Assembly: GCA_949128115.1 (NCBI GenBank)
Contig: OX421963.1
Coordinates: 83,399,602-83,463,601 of the forward strand
Reading direction: 5' to 3'
Length of the DNA stretch: 64,000 bases
Origin: Anaspis maculata
Taxonomy: Eukaryota > Arthropoda > Insecta > Coleoptera > Scraptiidae
Both the position numbers and the translations under genes were made by a program. The notes beneath the pieces are model-generated. The model was not told the DNA's origin. It saw only the letters and a program-made list of their open reading frames with translations, and made no database searches. Positions 11,246 through 23,019 of this stretch are shown here, one piece after another. The stretch's first letter is position 1. Each line of letters starts with the position of its first letter.

Positions 11246-13569
11246 CAAGAAGCCAAATTACGACAAATCGCAACGCTGATGATAAGGGAACCGAACTGGA
11301 AACAAGAAAAAGGATAACACGGACAATTCACCTCACTCCTTAAAATACTAGGCCGTTCAAGTGTATTACCACCAAGGTCATTGGTGAAAACATCCCTCCA
11401 GAATGACCAACCTCAAACATTCAAGTAGTTTTTACTTTTTTAGGAAGATTTTCAGTGTTGTTCGGTTAATTGTCTTGACAAATACACCTCTAGGTTCGAT
11501 ATATTATCGCTTACATCTCGATTTACACACACGAGAATCCCCTAGTGAAAATCCTCGATGTAGCGATAATACACCTCACCTATCGGTGTATTACATACGA
11601 AGATACTGTCACCGTTCGTACCCCACTCCACTCACGACATAGAGTGAGACAGAAGCGAAGGGGTTTGCCAAAGGCGTTTGCCACGCACTAGAATAAAATG
11701 ATACTCGACCTTTCCCTTCATGGTTTAGGCCGGCTGATCTGGATCTAGAGTAGTCCCACCGTTATGCGTAGCATCTCAAGGTCTCATTATAGGTGAGAGC
11801 AGTCCCTCAAGGGATGTCAGGTGGAGGTGGGAGAATCAAGGCACAAACACTCGACAGTTTTTTTTTTTTTTCAAGAGAGAATACAGCTTAGCTGTTCATA
11901 GCTCGAACCAAAATAGAATAAATCTCTTTTACTTCTCTCCCTACAACATGAATGACTTATGAGACCAACAAAACCAAAATTATTGAGTTTAACAAGTTTT
12001 GAGACTTCGTCAGGCTGAATTTTCCCTGATAACAAAACTCACCCCAGCCCTTGTGTCGAGTTTGCGTTTGGACAGAGAGCGACGCAAGAATATGCAAAAC
12101 GAGAAAGGAGATATCTAGAACAAGCTAGATTAGTGCCGCTGGCGTACGTAGGGAGGAGAAAACCACACCGAAACACACAGCTCTTTCTCTTGGCGTGGAC
12201 ACAAAGGTTCAGCAAAGGATGGCACAGAATATGTGTGGCTACACAAAACAATAATTCAATGACCAATAACATGAACTAACTGATTTATAACCTGGTCCCA
12301 ACTTGATGACAGAAAGAGAACCCAGAAAATGCACCCCAACAGACACTTATAGTAATGCTCTTCCAAGGCCAAGAAGAGCAAGAACATGAAAAGTGTTCAC
12401 TAATTGCTGTGAAAGAGGAGAACAAATGCAATAATATTCAGCACCAGCGTCAGTTGGAGTAGTTTATCTAGGACCTCCACCTTCTGCTGAGACGGCCTAA
12501 CCGTGGCGGCCGACCCAACATGCCTCTTGGCTACTGGTCGAGAGTAACGCGAACAACTCGAGACAATCGCAAGAACAATACTACCACCGAAAAGAGTTCA
12601 TTCATACAGTCAATAGATAAATAGAATCGAAACAATGAGACTCACTCTGTTCCACGCGAAATCTCACAGTGGACTAGGGCACAAAGTGCATCTTGTAGAT
12701 CACTGGTCACCCCTGGCCATCTCTGTTGTGTGTTTCACTTTATCTCAATTTTATTCTTGTCTCAATAATGAAACGCACCGCTTGTACGGGTCGAAAACAC
12801 GCGAAGGAAAAATCAATAAGTGTATTGGGAATTGAGCGTGCGATGCAAGTTCACCACATGGTTAAAAGATGTCGCTAGCCGTGTAATGTCCACGCAGAAA
12901 GTTCGAGACCTGGTATAAAACAATTTAGCTATAATTCTTTGGGCACTCTCAACTCCACGCCGACGGCCAGCCGATGTCCATGTGCTCCACCGCACCTCGA
13001 AATTACGCGGCCTCCTCGTGTGCCATGCCCGCATATCGGCGTTCCCAAATTAAATGCGCGACAATATTTCCGACGTCTGATTACCAATACGCTCATCGCC
13101 ACACGCGCCCGTGGCACAGTCCAGCCCGCCAGCGAAGAGATCTCCATCCGCGCCGTGGTAGGATTAGATGTGATTTGCCCCGTCTACATCAAGCTCTTCA
13201 TCATCGGGACTCGGGAGTCGCACACTCGCGCTTGATTGTCCATTCCATATTTCTAAATACCGGAATTGCACATTTGCTCGCGTTCGCGTGAAAATTAGTA
13301 TCAAGCTTGTTGGATTTCGCACCGGTGCGCAACTTATTCCTGCTCCGGGATTAATTGCGTTGTACGTTGGGAGACGTCTTTCACCAGGGAGTTTTTAAGC
13401 TAAAGCAAGAGCCCTTGGACGGTGTGGGTATCGCGAGTAACCGAGGTAAACCTGAGTGCGTCATTTGCCTCCGAAGAGATTGTATAATTTCATATCCATG
13501 GGGTTGTAACCCTTCACACAGAACGCTGCCTATTGGAAGAGGAACCTGCATCGAACACTTGCATTTATC
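11246..13569. other. No gene seen; possible TE debris
   Basis: Open frames are short and overlapping, including a cluster at 12813-13291 in a locally GC-rich patch. A small inverted repeat (TTATCGCTTACATC / GATGTAGCGATAA) lies at 11504-11570. A poly(T) run is at 11860-11871. I recognise no protein family. Confidence 0.4.
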
Positions 13570-15612
13570 TCTGATAACAAGCTCCGCGGCGACGTGTCCT
13601 GATCTACCTTCGGGCTGTGTCTTGATCTTCCGGTGTCATGTGTCCTGATCAGTTTCGGGCTGTGTCTTGATCTTCCGGTGTCATGTGTCCTGATCGACTT
13701 TCGAGTCGTGTCTTGATCTTCCACCGGACGTGTCCTGATCTGTCTCGGGCTGTGTCTTGATCTTCCACCGGACGTGTCCTGATCAGTTTCGGGGTCGTGT
13801 CTTGATCTTCTCCAGCTGAGCTGAGCTTCAGTGCTGGATGCTAGTGCTCGCAGAACGGTACCTCGCGGTGGGAAAGGAGCGATCTTGTGGGGTGGGGTAG
13901 ACGACCTACGATTGAGATTTGCAATGTCCTAGAAAGCCACGATCGACACGGGGTAGACTTCAACTTCTCAGTGGGTGGTACCTGCAGTCCAGGGGTTGGG
14001 GTTGGAACTTCGACAGAGCTTGGAACGACACTTCTGAATACGCGCTGCTGAGTTTAGGGAGTCGCGAAACGAGGAACTGGAAAGAACTAAAATCGCGTTT
14101 GTTGAAACCAGGGTTCGGACCCTGTCCTAGAGTCGCAATTGTTAATAATAATCGGTTTAGGACAACGACCCCCCCCCCCCTCCGGGAGACTAATATGACT
14201 TTGTTTTAGCGTGCAACTGCAGTTACTTAGATTTCCATGTTGGTTGGGTTATTAAGTACAAGAGAGTTATTATCAAAAGACGGATGTTATGGAGAGGAGT
14301 TTCACCTAGAGGGACGTCTGGTTTGGGGTCGCGTAACACTACTTAATTTGTTGCAGTATTCCCATGAAGTTAATGAAGATTGTTTAATCGTGAGATGGAG
14401 AGCGGTTCTAATAATTCCCTGGACATTCGACGACGCGACGCTTCGATAAATTTGTACCTATAATGAATTGTTATGGCTCAATAGTTGGTTAGCGATCTGA
14501 TATTTATTTTATAGGGAAAAATGGTTGTTTCGAAGCCTTCTTGCGTTAGTTCGTCGGCGAGCACCTTTGTAGGTTTTTAGCAACAATGGGGTTCACTTCA
14601 CACAAACAGAACGGGGTTCAATCCAAAGGGTCTTCACGTGGGAGAGTTTGTACCTTGACTTGAGTAATTGTTCGCGTACACCATTGGTTCCGAAGTTTTT
14701 GGAAGGGTGAAGTTTGGTTCTACATTTCCGGCTATAGACACTCGCGGTCGTGAAATCCTTCTAAGCTTCAAGGGCAATTCAAGGTGAAAATAGGTCCAGT
14801 TCTCCACAAGGGCACAGGCCATATCCAATCCCTTCCAAAACGGGCAAAAGATTACCATAGCCTAAAAAGAGTCATGCAAAAAGAATAGTCCAGAAAATAA
14901 GAGACGCAGCCTTTGAAAAGAGTTCCTAATAGGAGGAGCCCCGCACACACCGGCCCACGAACTTAGATTGTAGGGAACAGGGGACAGCAGAAAAGAGAGG
15001 GGGGAGTTCCCATCGCTCGCAAAAGTCACTCAAACCCTTTTTCGGTGTCTAGACGCTGGGCCTAACCCTAACATAACCTATAACACTAACTTAAATGTTG
15101 AATCTGATGAATCCACGATAAGAATTTCGAACCACGCAACCCCAAACAAAGTTTAAATGTTGGTCAAGGTGTAGAATCAGGTGTTCATCGGAGTATTGAT
15201 GTGTGATGGCTTTGGAATAATTATTAGGGGAAACTCATCTTTCAGGGAACACTTAGAAAACTTAGCTATCTTAGTTACCAGCGTTTAGGTACGGTCAGGA
15301 TAGGAACGAGCCTTTATTTAAACACTTTGACATGTAAATAGAAGACAATATAACGATTTTATGTTACAACTAATTTCTGTGTCTTACTGCGTTCAAACTA
15401 GAGGTTAATTCGATCTCAACACGCCCAGGATCTCTATCCTCGAACCACAAGAAGGATGCACAACAGGATGGTGTCCTGATACTAGACGATCACCGGCCAA
15501 AGCAGTCCCAAGAGCGGGAAAAGTGATTTAATTCAAATAAGTTGAATTATTTGGAGTATGTTGGGTTGCCTATCCATCCAGGCGCAGAAGCTAAAGAGTT
15601 AGGGGTGTTTCA
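13570..15612 (-). mobile_element. Family A repeat copy (LTR-element-like), minus strand
   Basis: Read on the minus strand from 15612 it starts TGAAACACCCCTAACTC and aligns along about 1.5 kb with the copy at 55641-57000. Shared blocks include GGATAGGCAACCCA, the TTAGGGTTAGGCCCAGCG block, GGGCCGGTGTGTGCGG, GGATTGGATATGG, a G homopolymer preceded by GGA, and GCAATTGCGACTCTA with GGGTCCGAACCC. Past that point both copies turn into tandem repeats. TG at the start, poly-purine runs and lack of coding capacity suggest a non-autonomous LTR element. The 3' limit given is where tandem repeats end and is approximate. Confidence 0.7.
13590..13815. repeat. Tandem array, ~47-bp unit, five copies
   Basis: GTGTCCTGATC recurs about every 47 bp, followed each time by a TTCGGGCTGTGTCTTGATC-like segment. 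Copies differ by a few bases. The array sits at the inner end of the minus-strand family A copy, where the other long copy also has tandem repeats (57420-57970). Confidence 0.85.
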
Positions 15613-16627
15613 ATAATAATGTTCTCTTCGTTCAGTGGTTACAAACCTATTTGTGATCATTGTTCATGGTGCACGAGCCTTGCCTCGTCAAGAAAATCCC
15701 CTGATAATAATTTTTGATATTGGACGAACCGACGAGCAATGCCTCGAAGCTAGCCATCAGTCACCTTCCGTGTGTGAGAGCTCGGAAAAACAGACCCATT
15801 CACACCACTGATAAAAAGTGAGCATTTCACCATCCTTCCACAAACCAGTGTCCAAAAGTATCTCGCCACGGAGACGACCAAACTCCTATCCTCGCTACGC
15901 CACTGGAAATGCGGTGTCACTGGAACTGCGCTCCCTTGAACCAAACGGGACTAGGCGATGTCTCGGTGCCCTCGTCTACCCAAAACATGACCGCGATACT
16001 ATCTCCCCGAACGCAAATCAAAACGATTGAGCCTAACCTGAGGTTACTAGTTTCTACTACGCATTTGTACGAATAATTTCCCCTTTGCCGTTAACCCAAA
16101 ATTGGATTTCGTGACGTAAATTTCAACCCAGTCTTTCACTTTTTTGCAATTGGCAAATTCACGATTCACCTGTTGTGAGTTTGCGGGAAGTTGACGGTCC
16201 GAAGGTCCCTTTTGGATGCCAAAGGAAGACGCGGTGCGCTTCTTCTCGTCTTTGGCACGGTAAAAAGCCCAGATACACTTAAGATATCTCTTTTTCCTTC
16301 CCTTGTTCCCGGATTTCTTCGTGCAGCCATTTTTCTCTCTAGCGAACCCCCTCTTTCCTCTATTTAACAGTTCTGTCAACTGCAACTCAAAGAGTCATTT
16401 TGTCTTGCTCGCATAAAATAAGCATATTTGTATATCTGGTTGCCTACCGTAACACTTTTCTTGCGTGCGTGGTGTCAGCGATTTTTGGCGATCCTTCAAT
16501 GCGATTTTTACTGACAGAGAGTGAATTGAATGAAGAGTTCTCTGGACGGTTTGGATACTCCTTCATTCCGAAGAAACTCACCAGCAAACCACTTATCATG
16601 ATATTTTTTTAACAACCTCTGATTCTT
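15613..16627. other. No gene seen; one hAT-like terminus
   Basis: GCTACGCCACTG at 15894-15905 is the reverse complement of a classic hAT end (CAGTGGCGTAGC). No matching opposite end was found. The minus-strand frame at 16047-16385 is Lys/Arg-rich but matches no family I know. Confidence 0.4.
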
Positions 16628-17348
16628 TTGAGAAAGCATAATTACCTATATGACAGAGTAAAACAAAGAAATTGGCCGCATCCAAACTGGGTTGTGGCAG
16701 TGGCATATATTGAAATGGGCCATGGTCAGAAAGATGCTTGGGGTGGTATTCTGGAACGAGGAGGTGCAAGTTGTGGTTTTCAACCCATCATCGTGAGAAA
16801 CTGGCCTGTCAGCGGAAACACCAGTCTTTGATGATACGACACCAAAGAATACAGGAAACAAGAGGATGGCAATTTCCCAAGACTAGAAAAAGAAAGTCAA
16901 CTCAAAACGAGAACAGAGGAGGCACGGGAGCAAAATTCATTGGAGGAGAGAGGAAGAGTCAAGAGCAGAGTTATGCGGAGCTCCTTATGCTCGTCAAGGA
17001 AAAAGTAGACATAGAAAACACGGAGCTCGGCCATTAGGTATACAAAATAAAGAAGCTAACCTTCTCTTAGTGATTAGGAGAAGACAAGGAGAGATCGGAA
17101 ACGCACAGAATAGCCATAAAAGATGTGTAAGGGACAGAATTGTCGCAAGGAGCTCAGTCACAGTCCACCAAGTAATAGTGCATTACATACCAAGACGGGA
17201 AAGTCTAGAGGCTCTAGCCCGAAGCTTGAATGATGTATTTACCGTCGCGAGTATGTACATATGCTATTCCAACCACAATCATATAGTCATTCCATCAAAT
17301 AGAATTAGAATTAAGGAAATATTGATTGTGCGATTCGGAACAAATTAG
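16628..17348 (+). pseudogene. Decayed ORF relics, Glu/Lys-rich; identity uncertain
   Basis: Three short frames lie in succession (16628-16831, 16738-17037, 17070-17348). The first contains YLYDRVKQRNWPHPNW, which could be a degraded form of the YIYYLVTK...KPTY block in the middle of macro domains. It would thus be the missing C-terminal half of the relic at 10697-11242, but the match is weak and 5.4 kb of other repeats lie between. The next segment is Glu/Arg/Lys-rich and may be a coiled coil. Alternatively this is an unrelated non-LTR ORF1 fragment. I cannot decide from the sequence. Confidence 0.25.
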
Positions 17349-17433
17349 CTGGCTTTGACTTTGACAATCGTTAGAAAAATTGCCAGTTTGTTTGATTTTA
17401 TTTGTTTCGACAAAGTGCAAAAAGTTGATCATA

Positions 17434-17562
17434 ATGTCCGATTCCAAGCTGAATCTCACTCCTCCAGATATCCAGACAGCAGCTGCAGAAGCTTCCGCAA
17501 ATCTGCTATCGGAAAAAAGTCGCGAACGAGACAAAAAAGCATACAACATTCATATGGACTAG
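17434..17562 (+). pseudogene. Recombinase-like N-terminal fragment
   Basis: From an ATG at 17434 the frame gives 42 residues with the pattern L.PPDIQTAAAEASANLL, then SEKSRERDKKAYNIHMD, and stops. The order PP(E/D)I...A...LLPEKSRxRYxxAYxxFMxW is typical of the N-terminus of Crypton-like tyrosine recombinase proteins that are common in insect genomes. In those the segment forms the first helix of the DNA-binding domain. The rest of the protein is missing: four bases after the stop the 1.7-kb foldback begins. This is recognition by pattern only, without a search. Confidence 0.4.
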
Positions 17563-17565
17563 GCA

Positions 17566-19286
17566 ATAGTGGACGTGGTAGGAGAAAACAAGTTGCAAAT
17601 GATGATAAAGGCAAACCACTTGGCAGGATCGCAACTAAGACTTAAATAAACGATTTGACCCGCAATGCTTTAATTTTCGTCCCTTAGGATTCGAATGGCG
17701 CCCCTTTTTCAAAATGGCGGATGTTATCTAGGGGCAGAAGGTATTAAATAGCCTGGTGATGTCCAGCTTCGTTAAAATATATGGAGCTATGTCTCGATCG
17801 ATTTTTGGGGCATCAAACACTTTTTAAAAAAATGATGGAACATTGACATCTGTCGCAGGCAAATTTGGTGGAGGCGCCAAAATGAATTTTGTACGGTCAT
17901 AAGAAAATTGCTGTGACATTTTTATTTTTCAACCGATTTGAACACAAGGTATCTCATTTTGTGGAAAAGTACATTCTTCTTGTTATCTTATACCTTCCAT
18001 AAAAAAGACATTGAGGAATGTTGAAGAAAAAAATTGAAAATAATTTGAAAAAAAAAGATTTTTTTAGTTATTTTATTTTTATGAAAATTGCTATATTTGT
18101 ATAATATGTTGTGCCCTTTCTAAATTTGCACTTTTCCGATTTATATCTTTGCAGTGCGGTGCGCCATGTTGAAAAAATTAAATCTGAAGGGAAGTTTTTG
18201 ACAATATCTGAATTTTAGTCCATGCGAGATTGAAATGTTAATATACATATAAAAGAACATTCAATTGTCCACGATTTGACACTTGAACCATCTCTGTGCG
18301 ACTCGGGGCTCTTGAGCTAGAGCTTCCAGAAGTATCAATTTTCGGTGTTAAATAGTGACCGTGCCTACCGGATTTTACCACTGGATCACCACCATGTCTT
18401 AATCAAGTCACCCATCAATAACGCGTCGTCATTTATCTCAATTCATGAACATTGGTGGACTTGGCACAGCCCCAAGAGGTGACTTTTATTTCTTTTGGAA
18501 CCGATACTTCCAGAAGGTCTAGCTCAAGAACCGTGGGTCGCACAGAGCTGGTTCAGATGTCAAACTGTGGAGGATTGAATGCGCTTTCATATGTATATAA
18601 ATATTTTCATGTCACATGGACCAAAATTCAGATATTGTCAAAAACTTCTTTTCGGACATCATTTTTCCAATATGGCGGCGCGTACTGCAAAAATATATAT
18701 CGGAAAAGTGCAAATTTAGAAAGGACACATCAAAGTCTACAAATGGGGCAAATTGCATAAAAATAAAAAAATGTGAAACATCTTTTTTTTTTCAAATAAT
18801 ATTGAATTCTTTTTTTCAACATTCCTCAACGTCTTATTCAAATTAAAGGTACAAGGTAACATGGAGAATTCACTTTTTCACTAAATGAAATGTCTTGTGT
18901 TGAAATCCGTTGAAAAATAAAAATGTTACAGCAATTTTCTTATGACAGTACTAAATTCCTTTTGGCGCCTCCACCAAATTTGCCTGCTGCAGATGTCAAT
19001 GTTCCATCATTTTTTTAATTACTGTTTGATGTCCCAGAAACCGATTGAGACATAGCCCCCTATATTTCTACTAAGCTGGACATCATCAGGCTATTCGATA
19101 CCTTCTGCCCCTAGATAATATCCACTATTTTGAAAAAGGGGCGCTATTCAAATCCTAAGGGACGAAAAGAAAAGCACTGCGGGTCAAATCGTTTATTTAG
19201 GTCTCAGTTGTAACCCTGCCAAGTGGTTTGCCTTTATCATCATTTGCAACTTATATTCCCTATTTCGGTTGTACCACGTCCACTAC
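17566..19286. mobile_element. 1.72-kb foldback element
   Basis: The left arm (17566 to about 18365) is the inverted complement of the right arm (about 18475 to 19286), with a spacer of roughly 100 bp centred near 18426. Shared anchors are AGTGGACGTGGTA at the outer ends, GCAAACCACTTGGCAGG, AAATAAACGATTTGACCCGC, GGGGCAGAAGGTAT, TTTGGTGGAGGCGCC and CTTGAGCTAGA near the centre. Divergence is about 10% with small indels. No transposase is encoded. The short plus-strand frames at 18452-18846 lie within the spacer and right arm and are not genes. Confidence 0.9.
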
Positions 19287-19615
19287 AAGGAATAAGAACG
19301 CCCTGCAAATCGGCGAGAGCGTCGTGCTTGCTTATTTCAAAGAGCTGAGTCTGATTAGGAAGCCGTAGACTTTATGGGCAACGTTCTTTATTTTGGAAAC
19401 GACAGTTCTATTACTGACCTAGGTAAGAAATGGTTCCATTTCGAACCTTGTCGGAGTTCGTAATTGATGCATTCCTAATATGATTGGGAGTAAAAGATAT
19501 TGACAGCATCACCACTGAGAGGAACTGGAAAATGCCGTAGAATACGACCTGGGATCTAAGGAATTCACTCTGACTTTACTTAGATCAGCATTTGGAGAGA
19601 CACAAAATGTAACAA

Positions 19616-19938
19616 TTGAAGTTTCCGATCTTTCCATCCGGCTATTCAACGTCCTGCCTGGGCGACTGGAATTCTTTGACTGTTAGGAACTTTGAAGCGA
19701 AGCTCAAATGCTTCTTTTTAATCCCATTGCTTCTACACAGTGGACGGATTCACCAACTTTTGGGAGTCGACCTAGCCCAGGTGTTTTATCTCTATTGTTG
19801 AGATCATGTGTTTCTTTCATTTGAAATGATTTATTTATATTTCATATTTTCAAATGCTACCATACCAGGAGAGAGTGGAAGATCGGCCATAGCTGAACTC
19901 TCTCCTCAACTTTATTTGTATATTGTCACTGCACTTCA
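19616..19938 (+). pseudogene. 3' end of a non-LTR retrotransposon (RT C-terminus)
   Basis: The frame from 19616 reads FPIFPSGYSTSCLGDWNSL, then NFEAKLKCFFL. A Ser/Tyr-rich stretch, the xxxWNSLP-like motif and an F(K/R)xxLKxxFL helix are the usual C-terminal end of CR1/L2/Jockey-group reverse transcriptase ORFs. It is followed by a 3' UTR (CGGCCATAGCTGAACTCTC near 19893) and, after removing the SINE at 19953-20252, by an (ATCT)n tail at 20265-20369. The copy is 5'-truncated. No RT catalytic motif remains. Confidence 0.6.
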
Positions 19939-19952
19939 GTATAAATTAATAT

Positions 19953-20252
19953 AATAATAATAATAATATAATAATATTTTACTCCTTATCGACTTATTTT
20001 TTGTCATAGGAGGGTACCCTTTTTATTTAGTGTTTCTTTGCATTTGGTCATATGTACACAATAATGGTTAGTTATCAGTAATCAACATTCAACGTAATTT
20101 TCATTTTCACATATGTAACATAATACAATATTCACACAGTCATTAACACTTGATTGGCTCAGGAGAAAAGTTCTTCGGGAACGGCCGGGTTTCGAACCGG
20201 GTACCTCTTGGTTGGTGGTCTTGCGTCGTAACTCCTGAGCTACCGGCCGCCC
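19953..20252 (-). mobile_element. tRNA-derived SINE with perfect 14-bp duplication
   Basis: On the minus strand the element begins GGCGGCCGGTAGCTCAGGAG, contains a box-A-like TAGCTCAGGAG and a perfect box B (GGTTCGAAACC), and ends in an (ATT)n tail at 19953-19980. The flanks are identical: GTATAAATTAATAT at 19939-19952 and at 20253-20266. That is a target-site duplication from L1-type retrotransposition. The SINE is about 300 bp: a tRNA-related head, an unrelated body and an AT-repeat tail. RNA polymerase III would transcribe it. It is inserted in the 3' end of an older non-LTR element. Confidence 0.92.
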
Positions 20253-20263
20253 GTATAAATTAA

Positions 20264-20369
<106 letters not shown>

Positions 20370-22148
20370 ACCAAGAACAACAGAAAACATCACCAACCCC
20401 AAATTTGAAACACCACAACCAAAACAAGATGCAAAAGCAGTAAAACCAGTCGCGAAAAAAACCAGAATGTCCACCTCCAAGAACTTCAACCCAAACCTCA
20501 AGAAATCGGCATTGAGCGAGTCATAGTCGCCTTCATACCAAGTTAATGATCATGTATCGCGATTACGCGATTGGTTAAAATTCAAATTTGTCCAATTCGA
20601 TTGGTTGCTCTATTGGTGATGGGCGGATGGTCCAGTTGCATGAACGCCACCATTATATTACAGGTAGCCTTCTTAATCAAGTACTCCAGATGTTAAGGGA
20701 TGTTTAAAAAACTAAGTATCAGTTTTGGCGATGACATTTAACTATTCACTTTCTAGAAATTCGAAAGGTTGCCTACAAAACTGCGAGTCCACCTGTTTTG
20801 AATTTTTAAAGCTAGATTTGCAGAAAATAAACCAGCGCATGGTGCAAAAAGTTATCGAGCACCTACAGCAGAAGAACGTGTGCTCAAGAAGAGGTCTCCG
20901 CAGCAGCCGCGTTGTCAATTATATTGTCGTGACAACCCACTTTACATAGCAATACAAGTGTACAGATAGGAATCTCGCTTCCTTCCAAATATCGCCTTAA
21001 TCTGATATTTATTTTCGCAAAAATCTAGATTCGTGAGCACGTTCGAAGGCCATATAAAGGCTCCGCGCGCAACGCGTGATATGTATAACATCCCGAAATA
21101 ATCGCATCTCTTACACCACCGCTGGAATTCCCACGCGCCGCGCAAAGAAACTTCTTCTTGCCTGATGCCGATGCTCCTTTTCACGTGTGGTAGTAATTTT
21201 AGTCATCTTCTCATCTCACGGACCGACAACGTATGGTAGTCGCTGTGTAGCAGAGCATGCCCGACCCTACCTGAGAATCTCTTGCGAGAAGAACTACTGC
21301 GACTGCTGATGCCGGTGACATCTGAAGAAGTGCTTTATGGCCCGCCTGCCCATTAAAAGACATACGCACGCGAGTGCATAAGGCATCGACAACATTAAAA
21401 ATCAAATTCTCCGAGTCATAATGCTCCGCCGTACGGTCGGCCGATGGAGGAAAAAATCATCGCAGAGTTTGGAATTAAATAATCGTAATTCTGTCAAATC
21501 CGAGCGGCGAGTCCGTTTCTTGCCTGCTCCTTAGATAGCCAATCGCGTAATTTGTATGTGTAACACCAGCGGTTACCGGCCAGCCGTTAATCTATTTATT
21601 GCTGTTGCAAAATAAAAGAAACTATTTCACACTCGCCTGGAGGATTGAGACAGTTGTAGATTTAAAGCAACAACTGCACTTTCCAAGAAGGCCCCGGATG
21701 GATGGTGGACGACGTGCCCGCAATGTAATAGCTCTTCTTCTTTTTAAGAGAAATTGCGAAGGAGCTGGCTGATGCCGATGGCTTCCAAGCTCATAGTTAT
21801 ATGCCTCTCTATAACCACTTGCCGATCCTTATCACTCTGCTCGACCGACGACCACTACCAAATGTATTTATCGCGGAGACGAAGAGGATTTCCGCACACT
21901 AGACACACACTGCACACGCACCAGAAGGATCAGGCATCATCAGAGCTGATGCGTCAATACTATCAATGAGCCAACGGGACTTTTTTCTTTTTCCTGTAGA
22001 CTCTTTGAAGTGTACCACCGACTTGTTTCAGTTTCCTCAGGCACACACCACACAACTTTATCAAGTCTGGCCAATGGTCATTACAAAAAATCAAACTACC
22101 TACAAAAAATATACTAACGTCACTTTCAAATTTGTAGTACACCGTAAT
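20370..22148. other. No gene seen; unique-looking DNA
   Basis: No repeat family from this window is visible. 20990-21430 has a more even composition with CpGs and a TATA-like CATATAAAGG at 21051. This could be regulatory DNA or a diverged promoter, without further support. Open frames under 85 codons were not recognised. Confidence 0.4.
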
Positions 22149-22302
22149 AGGGAGTTTGCAATTTCACGCAACGTACGACGTTACGCAACGTGGAACGTGG
22201 AAATTCCCCTGTAACTAAGGAATTCCAAATAACAAACTCGTCTATTTTCTCGTTGAAAGTTACGTTACGTCGTACGGACGTGTGCACGCAAACTCCCCAA
22301 TA
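22149..22302. mobile_element. Short inverted-repeat MITE
   Basis: GGGAGTTTGC at the left end is matched by GCAAACTCCC at the right end. The similarity continues inward through a TACGACGTTACG-like block on the left and TTACGTCGTACG on the right. The element is about 154 bp and non-coding. No convincing target duplication is visible. Confidence 0.65.
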
Positions 22303-23019
22303 CTTGAATGAGGGTTTGAATGTTTGTCTCTCAATTTTTGAAAAAGGTACCCGAAGCAAATTCGCATCATTGGTGTCAAAGAAACTCCTGGAAAAAAGAA
22401 GTTGGTGAGGAGTCTGGAATTTCCGAGAAGGGAATGAAGGGAGGAAGAACAAAACCGACCTCGGACCTGACCGGGCAAAGTCTGTTTCCAATTCCAAGTC
22501 CTAGGGGTCCTTTCAATACGGTATTGACCTCTTAATGGGAGCATAATAATAATAAGCTACCGTAGGTGATGGTTAGTATCACGTGTGGATCTTGGAGCTC
22601 ACGCGTTGAGGTTATTAATGTACCCCCGAAACGCAGGGTCTGAATCGGTAACAGAATAGTCTCGAGATTGTGCACACGGGATTTTTCGCAAGGACTTGCC
22701 GTTACAAACCTAACCTAATCGTTGCATCCGTGGCCGGCGTTTGAGGTGTCAGTGAATGGAACTAAGACCATGGCTCGTATCCGATCCAAGCCTCAGTTCT
22801 ACGTTCGTCGTTGTTCGTCTTCGTCGTTGCCTTATTAACGATGAAATTCACAGATATGGTTGCAGACAGCTTGCCGCGGGACAACTTGACGCTATAGGAG
22901 TTATTATAATTTCGAGACTCTGGTAGGCCAGTTTGTGTCTTTTTGTACCCCAATTGGCCCCCTTGTGTTCTCCTGTGGTTTTTTGGAACTAGCAAGCCGC
23001 TTATGCCTACTCATGTCTT
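22303..23019. other. No gene seen
   Basis: Short overlapping frames only. A copy of the GGACAACTTGACGC motif lies at 22878-22891; the same motif is tandemly repeated at 28505-28715. Confidence 0.4.

Noticed and set aside
12813..13291. Four overlapping frames of 66-105 codons
   Set aside because: Mutually overlapping on both strands with no domain; a local GC effect.
15060..15095. Telomere-like run of CCTAACCCTAACATAACC
   Set aside because: The same stretch recurs at the same place in other family A copies and is irregular; it is part of that repeat, not a telomeric array.
20180..20252. tRNA gene on the minus strand
   Set aside because: Boxes A and B are good, but the sequence is the head of a 300-bp SINE with tail and target duplication, and the acceptor stem does not close as in a true tRNA.
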